Positions 40,789 through 49,574 of a stretch of DNA of 64,000 nt are shown in pieces. Source of the stretch: Haloactinomyces albus (lineage in GTDB: Bacteria > Actinomycetota > Actinomycetes > Mycobacteriales > Pseudonocardiaceae). The notes beneath the pieces were generated by a model. It was given only the letters and a program-made list of their open reading frames with translations, was not told the origin of the DNA and searched no databases. The stretch's first letter is position 1; every line of letters starts with the position of its first letter. The stretch lies in assembly GCF_031458135.1 (NCBI RefSeq), contig NZ_JAVDXW010000001.1, positions 992,001 to 1,056,000 on the forward strand. Reading direction: 5' to 3'. The position numbers and the translations under genes are program-made.

Positions 40789-41610
40789 GTGACCTTGACG
40801 ATGGCCTCGGCCGATGACAGCGACCGCGAGGACACCCCACGGAACCGTGCCGAACGCGGTGGAGACCTCGGACACCCGGAAGAGCAGGGGAAACACGCGA
40901 CGGTGCGGGATCTGGCCGCGGCCTACCCTTGGCTGCCCCCGGCCCTCGGGTTGGTGCTGGTGGTACTGGGTGTCTGGGCGTTCGGCGAGATCACCGAGCA
41001 GGTATACCAGCGTGGGCCGTTGCTGGGACTGGACGAGCGTTTGCTGGAACGGATCGCGTCCTGGCGCACACCCACCCTGGTCGGGGTGTTCGGAGTGCTG
41101 ACCTACGCCGGTGACTCCCTCGTCGTCCTGCCCGTTGCCGCCATCGCAGGGATACTGCTCGTACGGCCGATGCGCAGCTGGGCACCGTTGCTCCTGCTCG
41201 CGCTGACCTCCGTGGGTGCCTATCTCACGGTCTTCCTCATCAAACTGACCATCGCACGACCTCGGCCCATCCCCGCTCCCAACGCCGCAACCGAGGACAG
41301 CTTCGCCTTCCCCTCCGGACACTCGGCGCACTCCGCGGCCGTCTACCTGATGCTCGCCATTCTGCTGCTGCACGTGCTGCGATCGCGCTGGGCCCGGTTC
41401 GGTGTGATCGTCACGGCATTTCTGGTGGTGGGTATCACAGGACTGTCGCGGCTGGTGCTCGGCGTGCACTCCCCCTCGGACGTCCTGGCCGGCTGGGTCC
41501 TCGGTGCGAGCTGCACGATTCTGCTGGTCAGTCTGTGGCAGCTGAAGGGGTACCTGCAGCGCCTGATCGATTACCTCGTCACGCGCGCCCACCGGCGTGC
41601 GGGCGGCTGA
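40789..41610 (+). CDS. PAP2-family membrane phosphatase
   Basis: 273 residues with a hydrophilic N-terminus of about 45 residues and five to six membrane spans. The three phosphatase motifs are intact: KLTIARPRP, PSGHSAHSAA and SRLVLGVHSPSDVLAG. Members dephosphorylate phosphatidate, undecaprenyl diphosphate or related lipids at the outer face; which applies here is open. Start choice is uncertain: GTG 40789, TTG 40795 (best spacing to GGAG) or ATG 40801. Its stop lies 28 nt from the end of the convergent DUF1295 gene. The 223 bp upstream show no other feature. Confidence 0.88.
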   Translation: MTLTMASADDSDREDTPRNRAERGGDLGHPEEQGKHATVRDLAAAYPWLPPALGLVLVVLGVWAFGEITEQVYQRGPLLGLDERLLERIASWRTPTLVGVFGVLTYAGDSLVVLPVAAIAGILLVRPMRSWAPLLLLALTSVGAYLTVFLIKLTIARPRPIPAPNAATEDSFAFPSGHSAHSAAVYLMLAILLLHVLRSRWARFGVIVTAFLVVGITGLSRLVLGVHSPSDVLAGWVLGASCTILLVSLWQLKGYLQRLIDYLVTRAHRRAGG

Positions 41611-41638
41611 TGCACACCGGACTCGCCCTCGTACGCCG

Positions 41639-42490
41639 TCATACCCGCTTCGGCGGCAGGGGGAGGAAACCGCTGGTGCGACGGATGTAGTCGGCATAGG
41701 CCGGGCGCCGCTCGCGCAATCCTCGTTCCAGGAGTGGTTTTCCCGTGCCCTTGGCCAACAGCCAGGTCATCAGCACCGGCGACAGGGCCGTCAACACGCC
41801 CGGCAGATGGTGGCAGGACAGCAGGTACAGCCCTCACCACACACAGGCGTCACCGAAGTAGTTGGGATGCCGGGTGTAGCGCCACAGCCCCCGGTCCAGC
41901 ACCTTGCCCGCATTGGCCGGATCGGCTTTGAAACGCCGTAACTGCTCGTCCCCGACAACCTCGAAGGAGAACCCGAGCAGCCACACGACGATGCCCGGCC
42001 AACCCGGTACATCGAGCCCGCCCGGTATCCACGGCCACGACAGCCAGGACTGCCAGGCCGACGAGGGGCCGAACTGGACCATCTGCACCGGCAGCGACAC
42101 GAGCCACATCGCCACCGCCTGCGTGAGATACACCCGGGCGAACATCGTCAGCGCCGGACGTCTCCCGGCACGGTCGAGAATCTCCCGATAGCGCGGATCT
42201 TCCGGCTTGTCCCTGCTCCGCAGGTGCAGATGCACCGACAACCGGATCCCCCAGAGCACGGTCAGTGCCGTGGCCACCGGCGCCACCGCACCCGCACTGC
42301 GCAGCTCCCACGCCCCCGATGCCGTCAGCGCGAACGACACCAGGGCGATCACCGCGAAACCGGTTCCCCACGCGGTGTCGATGGTGTCGTAGCGCCCCCG
42401 GCGGCGCGCGATCCGGAAGGTGGACAGCACCGTCGCCAGCGCCGTCGCCAGCGCGACCGCGCTGAGCCCCAGCACGGAAGCGACACTCAC
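41639..42490 (-). pseudogene. DUF1295 / steroid 5-alpha-reductase-like membrane protein with in-frame TGA
   Basis: GTG at 42490 overlaps the upstream fatty-acid synthase stop (GTGA). The protein has about six hydrophobic segments and the family C-terminal motif RYTRHPNYFGDACVW; then a TGA at 41836-41834 ends it at 218 residues. The same frame continues for 64 more codons (GLYLLSCHHLPGVLTALSP to SGFLPLPPKRV) to a normal stop at 41641-41639, exactly the expected C-terminus. The TGA stands where the family has a second Trp (WWGLYL), so one G-to-A change (TGG to TGA) explains it. It is either a recent loss of function or a sequencing error. Partner of the adjacent methyltransferase; the mycobacterial homologue is Rv0446c. 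Confidence 0.85.
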
Positions 42491-43782
42491 TCGAATCCCC
42501 GTACGCAGCCGACGTCGTCGCCGGGGCGCACCGACAGAATCTGATTCACGCCCATCCGGTTCTCCTCGAACGCGAGGGCGCCTCCGGCCAGGTACAGCCG
42601 CCACACCCGTGCCTGCTCGGCTCCGACGAGACCGACCACCTCGTCCCAGCTTTTTTCCAGCGTCTGTGCCCACGAGCGAACCGTGGGCACGTAGTGCTCG
42701 CGCATCGCCCGGACCTCGCGGGTCTCGAAACCGGCGTATTCCAGATGATCCAGCGTGCGCCCGACCGGAACCATATTCATGTCCGGCGCGATGTAGGACT
42801 CGATGAACGCACCTCCACCCGGTGCCGTAGCACCCCGCGACATCTGCTGCAGCAGCAGCCTGCCGTGCGGCCGCAGCACGCGATGCAGGCTCGCGACATA
42901 AGTCGGATAGTTGCGTTTCCCGACGTGCTCGCCCATCTCGATCGAAGCGATCGCATCGTAGGGCCGATCATCGAGCTCCCGGTAGTCCTGCAGGCGGACC
43001 TCGACCCTGGCACGCAACCCGAGCTGCTCGATACGCCTGCGCACGTGGTCGGCCTGCTGCTGCGACAGCGTGACCCCGGTAGCGTGCACGTCGTAGCGCT
43101 GCGCCGCGTACAGGATCAGCGAGCCCCATCCACAGCCGACGTCGAGTAGTCGATCGCCCTCGGCCAGATTCAGCTTGCGGCAGATCAGCTCGAGTTTGTC
43201 CTCCTGCGCATCCGCCAGCGTGTAACCGGCGGCCTCGGAGGTCCAGTACCCACACGAGTAGGCCATGCGCGGATCCAGCAACAGTTCGTAGAACCGATTG
43301 CCCGCGTCGTAGTGGTGCGCGATGGCCGAGCGGTCCCGGCTTCTGCTGTGCAACGCGCCGGACAGCCGTGCCTCGCTCTTCGGGGGCTCGGGACGAGGCC
43401 CGAGCACGCCGAGACTCGCGGCCACCCCGGCAAGGCGCCGCCACTGCCGGGGCCCGAATCGCAACCCCCGGAGACGCTGCTGCCGGGCCAAGGCCCAGCA
43501 GCGACGCAGCCCCTCGGTGAGATCGCCCTGCACCTCGAGATCCCCGGAGACGAACGCGCGCGCCATGCCGAGTACGCCGGGACTCCACAGGATGTGCCGC
43601 AGCGCCCTGCGTCGCCGCAGCACGACACGCGGCGTTCCCGGAGGGCCTGCCGTGCTGCCGTCCCACGCGGTCAGGCCGACCGGCAGCGCGACACCGAGCA
43701 ACTCGGTGGTCACGCGCTCGATACGGCAGGCCACACCGGCTCGCCGACTTCTCACCGCGGCCACCGTCCGACCGTCGAACAC
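42487..43782 (-). CDS. Cyclopropane-fatty-acid synthase-type methyltransferase, copy 1
   Basis: 431 residues. SAM-dependent enzyme acting on double bonds of membrane phospholipid acyl chains, making cyclopropane, methyl-branched or methylene fatty acids. It has the N-terminal lipid-binding domain of full-length Cfa (about 20-130), the SAM motif LLDVGCGWGSLILYAA (from 212), MAYSCGYW, SIEMGEHVGKRNYPTY and a C-terminal ENRMGVNQIL. It heads a two-gene unit with the DUF1295 protein and diverges from the sigma-linked gene row. The start is a GTG at 43782, with some doubt because the first 25 residues are basic and low-similarity. Confidence 0.9.
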   Translation of the reverse strand: MFDGRTVAAVRSRRAGVACRIERVTTELLGVALPVGLTAWDGSTAGPPGTPRVVLRRRRALRHILWSPGVLGMARAFVSGDLEVQGDLTEGLRRCWALARQQRLRGLRFGPRQWRRLAGVAASLGVLGPRPEPPKSEARLSGALHSRSRDRSAIAHHYDAGNRFYELLLDPRMAYSCGYWTSEAAGYTLADAQEDKLELICRKLNLAEGDRLLDVGCGWGSLILYAAQRYDVHATGVTLSQQQADHVRRRIEQLGLRARVEVRLQDYRELDDRPYDAIASIEMGEHVGKRNYPTYVASLHRVLRPHGRLLLQQMSRGATAPGGGAFIESYIAPDMNMVPVGRTLDHLEYAGFETREVRAMREHYVPTVRSWAQTLEKSWDEVVGLVGAEQARVWRLYLAGGALAFEENRMGVNQILSVRPGDDVGCVRGFE

Positions 43783-43974
43783 CCGGGCCTCCCGTCCACC
43801 GCACTACGATCACTCGTCTCTCGGCTCGCCTTCCGGAACCCGAACAGCCGGTCGCTGCGAGCCCTGTCATCGCCGTATTCGTCCCAAGACTCCGGCCGGA
43901 TTGCTCCGGCACGTCTTGGTGTAACCACGCTCACAGCGACCAAGCCGGCGGCGGGACGGCTTCGAATACCGGAT

Positions 43975-44730
43975 ATGCGCACAGTTCGCCGCCTCACCGG
44001 GCGAGGCTCGGATATATCCGGCGCGGACACTCCCGATGCGGGAAGCACGTCCGCGAAAGGTCCTTCTCTGCTGATGCTGCCCGCCGACGGCATCGTCGGA
44101 ACGGTCGTGCTCGTACTCCACGGCGGCAGGGCACGCAGCAACCTGCCGATGCAACCGTGGCGGCTGGCTTATCTGCGCATGCTCCCGTTCGCACATGCTG
44201 CGCACCGTGCAGCGAACGAGGCTCCCGCACATGCCGGGACGGCAGTGTGCTTGCTGCGCAACCACCTCCGCGGTTGGAACGAGCCGCAGCGGAATCCGAT
44301 CCGCGACGCTCGATGGGCCCTGAGCGAACTCCGCCGGATACATCCGGCGGCGAACATCGTGCTGGTGGGGCATTCCATGGGCGGCCGCGCCGCGCTCCGG
44401 CTTGCCGGAGATGACGGCGTCACCGCCGTGTGCGCACTCGCTCCGTGGATCGAACGGGACGAACCCATCCGGCAGTTGTCCGGGAAGTCGGTGCTGATCA
44501 TCCACGGAGATCGTGACCGGATGACATCGCAACACGCCTCCGCCGACTACGTACGGCGGGCGAGTCGTTCCCATCCCGACGTCCGGTTCGTGCCCGTCGC
44601 AGGCAGTGGACACGCCATGCTCCGACACAGCGGGCTGTGGACGTCCCTGGTCCGCGGATTCACGCGCGACGCGGTGACGACGATCGGCCCATCGCAGCAC
44701 AGGCAGCATCCGTGCGGGCAGGGCGAGTGA
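43975..44730 (+). CDS. Alpha/beta hydrolase
   Basis: 251 residues. The fold is clear from VVLVLHGGRARSN (oxyanion region), the nucleophile elbow IVLVGHSMGGRAALRLAG (Ser about 147), the Asp in LIIHGDRDRMTS and the His in AGSGHAMLRHSG. No signal peptide. The substrate is unknown; as first gene of a row with lipid-modifying enzymes it may act on an acyl ester. The start at ATG 43975 has only a weak GCGGGA ahead, and the frame is open far upstream, so it is uncertain. Its TGA overlaps the next ATG (TGATG). The 192 bp shared with the divergent synthase gene hold a CCAAGAC/GTCTTGG inverted repeat but no certain promoter. Confidence 0.82.
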   Translation: MRTVRRLTGRGSDISGADTPDAGSTSAKGPSLLMLPADGIVGTVVLVLHGGRARSNLPMQPWRLAYLRMLPFAHAAHRAANEAPAHAGTAVCLLRNHLRGWNEPQRNPIRDARWALSELRRIHPAANIVLVGHSMGGRAALRLAGDDGVTAVCALAPWIERDEPIRQLSGKSVLIIHGDRDRMTSQHASADYVRRASRSHPDVRFVPVAGSGHAMLRHSGLWTSLVRGFTRDAVTTIGPSQHRQHPCGQGE

Positions 44731-46007
44731 TGAGCCACGAAGCTCCCCGGCAGCGAGTCGCCGTGGTCGGCGGCGGGATTTCCGGCCTCACCGCCGCTTA
44801 CCTGCTGCAGCAGCGCTACGACGTCGTCCTGTTCGAAGCCGACGACCGGCTCGGCGGTCACGCCCACACCCACGACGTGCGCACCGCCGACGGCCGCTGC
44901 CTGCCCGTCGACAGCGGGTTCATCGTGCACAACGACCGCACCTACCCGAATCTGCTGCGCCTGTTCGCCGAACTCGACGTCCCCACCCGGGCAACCGAGA
45001 TGTCGATGAGTGTGCGCTGCGAGGGATGCGGACTGGAATACGCAGGTGCCAAACGGCTCGGCGGACTGTTCGCCCAGCGAGCCAATCTCGCTCGGCCCGC
45101 CTACCTGTCGATGCTGGCGCAGGTGGCGCGTTTCCACCGGCAGGCCAACCGGCTGCTGGACACGGCACAAGCCGACTCCGACGAAACCCTCGGCGAGTTC
45201 CTGGCACGGGGCCGATACTCGGACTACTTCGTGCACCACTTCGCCCTGCCTCTCGTGTCGGCGGTGTGGTCGTCCGACCGCGAGGCCAGCAGACGGTATC
45301 CGACGCGCTACCTGTTCGAATTCCTTCGCCACCACGGCATGCTGTCGGTCACCGGATCGCCGGTGTGGCGCTCGGTGGTGGGCGGTGCCCGCGAGTACGT
45401 CCGTCGCGTCGCACAGCGGATCTCCGCCGTGTACCTGTCCACCCCCGTACGATCGGTGCACCGGCACACGGACGCCGTCGAGATCCGCGACGATTCCGAT
45501 ACGACCCACACCGCGGACCGTGTCGTTCTCGCGTGCCACGCCGACCAGGCGCTCGACGTGCTCGCCGAGCCCAGCCCCGCCGAGCAGAAGGTCCTGGGGG
45601 CATTCCGGTACTCCCGCAATGAAACCTGGCTGCACACGGACCCGGCACCACTTCCGGCCACCCCCGGGGCACGTGCGTCCTGGAACTACCTGAAACAGGA
45701 CTGCAACGCCGATCCCGGGCAAGTGCTGGTCAGCTACGACATGAACCGTCTGATGCGGCTGGCCGAACCGGAGGACTACGTCGTCACGCTCAACGCGACC
45801 GACCGTGTCCGTTCCGAGCGGGTCCTGTCCCGGATGACCTACCGGCATCCGATCTACACACCCGATTCGGTGGCCGCACAGCGGCATCTGGACGAACTGG
45901 GCGACGGACTGGTGCAGTTCGCAGGCGCCTACCACGGCTGGGGGTTCCACGAGGACGGCTGTGCATCCGGAGTCCGTGCTTCCACGGCATTCGGGGCGGG
46001 CTGGTGA
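44730..46007 (+). CDS. FAD-dependent amine-oxidase-like oxidoreductase (Rv0449c-like)
   Basis: 425 residues. The N-terminal FAD motif VAVVGGGISGLTAAYLLQQRY is followed by LFEADDRLGGHAHTHDV and VDSGFIVHNDRTYPNL, the hallmark of the NAD/FAD proteins that accompany DUF1365 and Cfa-type enzymes; the C-terminus closes with LVQFAGAYHGWGFHEDGCASG. Homologues (Rv0449c, and UfaO-like proteins of proteobacteria) are thought to act on modified fatty acids, but the reaction is not established here. The ATG at 44730 overlaps the upstream stop; DUF1365 follows after 6 nt. Confidence 0.88.
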   Translation: MSHEAPRQRVAVVGGGISGLTAAYLLQQRYDVVLFEADDRLGGHAHTHDVRTADGRCLPVDSGFIVHNDRTYPNLLRLFAELDVPTRATEMSMSVRCEGCGLEYAGAKRLGGLFAQRANLARPAYLSMLAQVARFHRQANRLLDTAQADSDETLGEFLARGRYSDYFVHHFALPLVSAVWSSDREASRRYPTRYLFEFLRHHGMLSVTGSPVWRSVVGGAREYVRRVAQRISAVYLSTPVRSVHRHTDAVEIRDDSDTTHTADRVVLACHADQALDVLAEPSPAEQKVLGAFRYSRNETWLHTDPAPLPATPGARASWNYLKQDCNADPGQVLVSYDMNRLMRLAEPEDYVVTLNATDRVRSERVLSRMTYRHPIYTPDSVAAQRHLDELGDGLVQFAGAYHGWGFHEDGCASGVRASTAFGAGW

Positions 46008-46013
46008 GCCGCG

Positions 46014-46754
46014 ATGAGTACGGGCACCGTCACACCGGCTTTGTACGACGCGGTCGTCGGCCACACCCGCCACACCGACGTGCACAGAACATTCCGGCAT
46101 CGGATCTACACCTGGCTGGTCGATCTGGACGAGCTGCCGGTGCTGCCCCGCTGGCTCCGGCCGTTCGCCCGGTTCGACGCCAGTGACCACGTGGGCTCAC
46201 CGCAGCGATCGATCCGGGAGAACATCGATGCGTGGCTGGCCGCCCGGGGTGTGGATCTGCAGGGCGGCCGAATCCTGATGCTCGCGCACGCCCGCGTGCT
46301 GGGTTACGTGTTCAATCCGATCACCGTCTACTGGTGCCACCACCCCTGCGGCACCCCGGCCTGCATCATCGCCGAAGTGCACAACACCTACGGCGAGCGG
46401 CACTGCTATCTGCTGTCCCCGGACTCGACGGGTCACGCACACGCCGACAAGCAGTTCTACGTCTCACCGTTCCTCCCGGACAGCGGGCACTACGTGATGC
46501 GGTTCGACCCGCCCGATGAGCGGCTGCACGTACGGATTCAACTCCGACAAGAAGACCGACCACTGCTCACGGCGGTACTGGCCGGGCGTCGCCGCCGAGC
46601 GACGCGGTGGCAACTGGTGCGGCTACTGCTGAACCGGCCCTTGGTGCCACACCGGGTGGCAGCACTCATCCGCCGCCACGGTCTCGCCCTGTGGTTGCGC
46701 AGGATCCCGATCGTGCCCCGCAAAACCCGCCCCCACCGGAAAGGTGCCCGATGA
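46014..46754 (+). CDS. DUF1365 protein (Rv0448c-like)
   Basis: 246 residues, function unknown. Family blocks visible: ALYDAVVGHTRHTDVHRTFRHRIYTWLVDLDEL, RILMLAHARVLGYVFNPITVYWC (about 87-108), CIIAEVHNTYGERHCYLL and ADKQFYVSPFLPDSGHYVMRF. DUF1365 proteins are nearly always encoded between an FAD oxidoreductase and a Cfa-type methyltransferase, as here, so they probably act in the same lipid modification. Its TGA overlaps the ATG of the next gene (ATGA). Confidence 0.9.
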   Translation: MSTGTVTPALYDAVVGHTRHTDVHRTFRHRIYTWLVDLDELPVLPRWLRPFARFDASDHVGSPQRSIRENIDAWLAARGVDLQGGRILMLAHARVLGYVFNPITVYWCHHPCGTPACIIAEVHNTYGERHCYLLSPDSTGHAHADKQFYVSPFLPDSGHYVMRFDPPDERLHVRIQLRQEDRPLLTAVLAGRRRRATRWQLVRLLLNRPLVPHRVAALIRRHGLALWLRRIPIVPRKTRPHRKGAR

Positions 46755-48037
46755 CCACCACTCCGTCCCCGTCGCCACATCTCGCCGTCGCTCCCTCGGC
46801 GGGGACACCGTCCGCGGAGCCGGCACATCCCGTTCCACCCTGGGACTCGGTCGGTGCGGTTCCCCACTCACCGCTGCGTGCACGACTGGCCGAGAAACTG
46901 TTCCGGCACGCCGTGCGCACTCTCCCCGTGCGCGTCGCACTGGCCGGGGGCGAGCGTCTCGGCGCGGGCGGCCCCGGCTCACCACTGATGCGGATTCCGT
47001 ACCCGCAAGCCTTCTTCCACCGGCTCGGTGTGGACGCCAAGATCGGATTCGGCGAGTCCTACATGGTCGGCGACTGGACCAGCCCGGAGCCGGCCGACGT
47101 ACTCACTCCGTTCGCCGAACGACTCACCCGGCTCGTGCCGCGCCCCCTGCAGACGTTGCGTCGGTGGGTGGACGCCCCCAAACCCGGCACCGAACGCAAC
47201 ACCGCAGGCGGCGCCCGCCACAACATCCAGCGGCACTACGACCTGTCCAATGATCTCTTCGCCACGTTCCTCGACGAAACCATGACCTACTCGGCCGGGC
47301 TGTTCCGGCCGGGCGTGCACGACCTGACCCGGGCCCAGCGCGACAAGGTCGACCGCGCACTGGACGTCGCAGGGGTCCGGAACGGCACCCGGCTACTGGA
47401 GATCGGTACCGGCTGGGGGGCGTTGGCACTGCAGGCAGCCCGGCGCGGAGCCCGGGTCACCACCCTCACGTTGTCCGAGGAACAACGCAGGCTGGCCCGC
47501 GAACGCACCGAGGCGGCAGGACTCTCCGACCGGGTCGACGTGCAACTGTGCGATTACCGCCACGCCACGGGCCGTTACGAGGCGGTGGTCAGCATCGAGA
47601 TGATCGAGGCGGTCGGCCACGAGTACTGGCCGACGTACCTTCGGGCCCTGGATCGGCTACTCACCCCCGGTGGCCGCGCCGCCGTGCAGGCGATCACCAT
47701 GCCGCACGATCGCATGCTCGCCACCCGCAACTCCTACACCTGGATCCACAAGTACATTTTCCCCGGTGGCCAACTGCCTTCCGTCTCCGCGATCGAACAG
47801 GGAATCGGCACACACACCGGGCTGTCCACGGTCGAACGGCGCTCGTTCGGCGCAGGCTATGCCGAGACTCTGCGGCAGTGGCGCGCACGCTTCCTCGACC
47901 GGTGGGACGAGGTCGCCCACCTCGGCTTCGGCGACACGTTCCGACGTATGTGGGAGTTCTACCTCGCCTACAGCGAAGCGGGATATCTGGACGTGTGGCA
48001 GTTCGGTTTCCACAAGCCCACCTCGGGCGAGCGATGA
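46751..48037 (+). CDS. ufaA1: Cyclopropane-fatty-acid synthase-type methyltransferase, copy 2 (UfaA1-like)
   Basis: 428 residues. IGFGESYMVGDWTSPEPADVL (lipid domain), NDLFATFLDETMTYSAGLF, SAM motif RLLEIGTGWGALALQAA and MIEAVGHEYWPTYLRALDRLL closely follow mycobacterial UfaA1 (Rv0447c), including ITMPHDRMLATRNSYTWIHKYIFPGG. It methylates unsaturated acyl chains; product type is not decided by sequence. Only distantly similar to copy 1 across the divergent promoter. Overlaps DUF1365 (ATGA); the sigma factor gene begins 26 nt downstream. Confidence 0.93.
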   Translation: MTTTPSPSPHLAVAPSAGTPSAEPAHPVPPWDSVGAVPHSPLRARLAEKLFRHAVRTLPVRVALAGGERLGAGGPGSPLMRIPYPQAFFHRLGVDAKIGFGESYMVGDWTSPEPADVLTPFAERLTRLVPRPLQTLRRWVDAPKPGTERNTAGGARHNIQRHYDLSNDLFATFLDETMTYSAGLFRPGVHDLTRAQRDKVDRALDVAGVRNGTRLLEIGTGWGALALQAARRGARVTTLTLSEEQRRLARERTEAAGLSDRVDVQLCDYRHATGRYEAVVSIEMIEAVGHEYWPTYLRALDRLLTPGGRAAVQAITMPHDRMLATRNSYTWIHKYIFPGGQLPSVSAIEQGIGTHTGLSTVERRSFGAGYAETLRQWRARFLDRWDEVAHLGFGDTFRRMWEFYLAYSEAGYLDVWQFGFHKPTSGER

Positions 48038-48063
48038 GAGCGAAGCGCAGGAAGGAGATGGGT

Positions 48064-48675
48064 ATGGAACAACCGGTAAGTTCCGGTAGACGGCCTGCGC
48101 AGTGGTTCGCCGGCCACGAGTCCGAGGAGGGCTCCAACGCCCAGGAGTTACTCGCCGATGTCGCCAAGGGCGACGAACGCGCTTTCGAGCAGCTCTACGA
48201 TCTTGTCGCGGGTTCCCTGTTCGGCCTGATTCAGCGCATTCTCCGCGATGCCGCGCAGTCCGAAGAGGTCGCCCAGGAAGTACTGATCGAGGTCTGGCGC
48301 ACAGCCACCCAGTACCGGCCGGAACGCGGGAGCGTCCTGACCTGGGTGCTGACTCTGGCGCATCGACGCGCCGTCGATCGGGTGCGTTCGGCACAAGCCG
48401 CCACCGAACGCGAGACGCGGGCGGGATCCCAGGACCAGGGAAGGCCCTTCGACGAGGTCGCCGAAGCGGTGGCATCCCGATGGGAACAGCAGCAGGTGCG
48501 CAAGTGCCTGTCCACTCTGACCGAGCTGCAGCGGGAGTCCGTGATGCTGACCTACTACCGCGGTTACACCTACCGCGAAGCCGCCGGTCTGTTGAGCTCA
48601 CCGGCACCAACCGTGAAGACACGACTGCGGGACGGACTCATCCGGCTCCGTGATTGCTTGGGGGTGGGCCGATGA
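48064..48675 (+). CDS. sigK: ECF sigma factor, SigK-like
   Basis: 203 residues. Region 2 (about 27-105: ALFEQLYD-type helix, EEVAQEVLIEVWRTA) and region 4 (about 150-200: LTELQRESVMLTYYRGYTYREAAGLLSSPAPTVKTRLRDGL) are complete. Cys148 (RKCLSTLTE) and Cys198 (LRDCLGVGR) are 50 residues apart, the same spacing and context as the redox-sensing pair Cys133/Cys183 of M. tuberculosis SigK, so disulfide-controlled release from the anti-sigma factor is likely. The ATG at 48064 has AAGGAG 6 nt ahead; ATG 48034 (overlapping) and ATG 48058 are alternatives. It likely controls the lipid genes upstream. Confidence 0.9.
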   Translation: MEQPVSSGRRPAQWFAGHESEEGSNAQELLADVAKGDERAFEQLYDLVAGSLFGLIQRILRDAAQSEEVAQEVLIEVWRTATQYRPERGSVLTWVLTLAHRRAVDRVRSAQAATERETRAGSQDQGRPFDEVAEAVASRWEQQQVRKCLSTLTELQRESVMLTYYRGYTYREAAGLLSSPAPTVKTRLRDGLIRLRDCLGVGR

Positions 48676-49454
48676 GTACCGACATGGCGACCCTGACCGG
48701 TGCCTACGCCGTCAACGCACTCACCGAGTTCGAGCAGGCCGAATTCGAGCGGCATCTCGCCGAGTGTGCCGACTGCGCCCAGGAGGTGCGCGAGCTGCAG
48801 GAAACCGCAGCCCGACTCGGCACGTCCACGGAAACCGCGCCGCCCGAGGGACTCAGACAGCGAGTACTCGCCGAGGTGTCCCGCACTCGGCAGGAACCAC
48901 CCCACGATCCCGGACGGCACAACACCGGAAGCAAGCCGAATGGGTCGACGGCGCACCGCGTGGCACGCGCACGTTGGGGCATGCGGCTGTCGGCTGCTGC
49001 CGCCGTGCTCGGTGTCGCCCTCGCCGGAACCTTCGGCGCGATCGCCTGGCAGACCCAGCAAGAACTCGAGCAGGCACAGCAGCGAGCCGAGCAGACCAGC
49101 GGTCGCGACATGGCCATGGCGGAGCTGATGGCCGCCTCGGACGCACGGATCGTCACGGCAGGCAACGGTGACCTGCGAGCCACCACCGTGCTATCCGATC
49201 AGCTCGACAGGGCCATGTTCCTGAGTACCGGGATCGAGCAGCCGCCACCCGGCCACACCTACCAACTGTGGTTCATCGGGCAGTACGGATTCAGTTCGGC
49301 AGGCCTGCTCAAGCAGGACCGGGCGGGCCACATGGCCCCGATCATGGCACCGATCCCGGCCGGGACCTCGGCGATGGGGGTCACACTCGAACCCGGAGGC
49401 GGATCCGAGCAGCCGACGACCGATCCCGTACTGAAAATGGACGTCCCCCTCTGA
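48672..49454 (+). CDS. rskA: Anti-sigma factor, RskA-like with zinc-binding motif
   Basis: 260 residues. N-terminal cytoplasmic anti-sigma domain (1-60) containing ERHLAECADCAQE, the H-x3-C-x2-C zinc motif (H28, C32, C35) of ZAS proteins; a single membrane span at about 107-126 (LSAAAAVLGVALAGTFGAIA); then an extracytoplasmic RskA C-terminal domain (PPPGHTYQLWFIGQYG, GVTLEPGGGSEQPT). It should hold the sigma factor at the membrane until proteolysis or redox change. ATGA overlap with the sigma gene. Last gene of the row; convergent with ilvD. Confidence 0.92.
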   Translation: MSTDMATLTGAYAVNALTEFEQAEFERHLAECADCAQEVRELQETAARLGTSTETAPPEGLRQRVLAEVSRTRQEPPHDPGRHNTGSKPNGSTAHRVARARWGMRLSAAAAVLGVALAGTFGAIAWQTQQELEQAQQRAEQTSGRDMAMAELMAASDARIVTAGNGDLRATTVLSDQLDRAMFLSTGIEQPPPGHTYQLWFIGQYGFSSAGLLKQDRAGHMAPIMAPIPAGTSAMGVTLEPGGGSEQPTTDPVLKMDVPL

Positions 49455-49494
49455 GGGGACAACTCCGAGGAGACGGCCCGAAGAAGCGGGGCGG

Positions 49495-49560
49495 GTCTCG
49501 CGGAAAACCGGCACTCGTCCTCGGATTTCATACCCGATGGTTCCCGGCTCTCCGCGAGAC
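49495..49560. terminator. Long-loop inverted repeat between rskA and ilvD
   Basis: Arms GTCTCGCGGA (49495-49504) and TCCGCGAGAC (49551-49560) enclose 46 nt between two convergent genes. No T run. Possible transcript end. Confidence 0.35.
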
Positions 49561-49574
49561 CACGGAAATCCGAC

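Noticed and set aside
41834-41836. TGA in the DUF1295 gene as selenocysteine or recoded codon
   Set aside because: Family members have Trp there, not Cys or Sec. No SECIS-like hairpin is evident after it, and a single TGG-to-TGA change is simpler.
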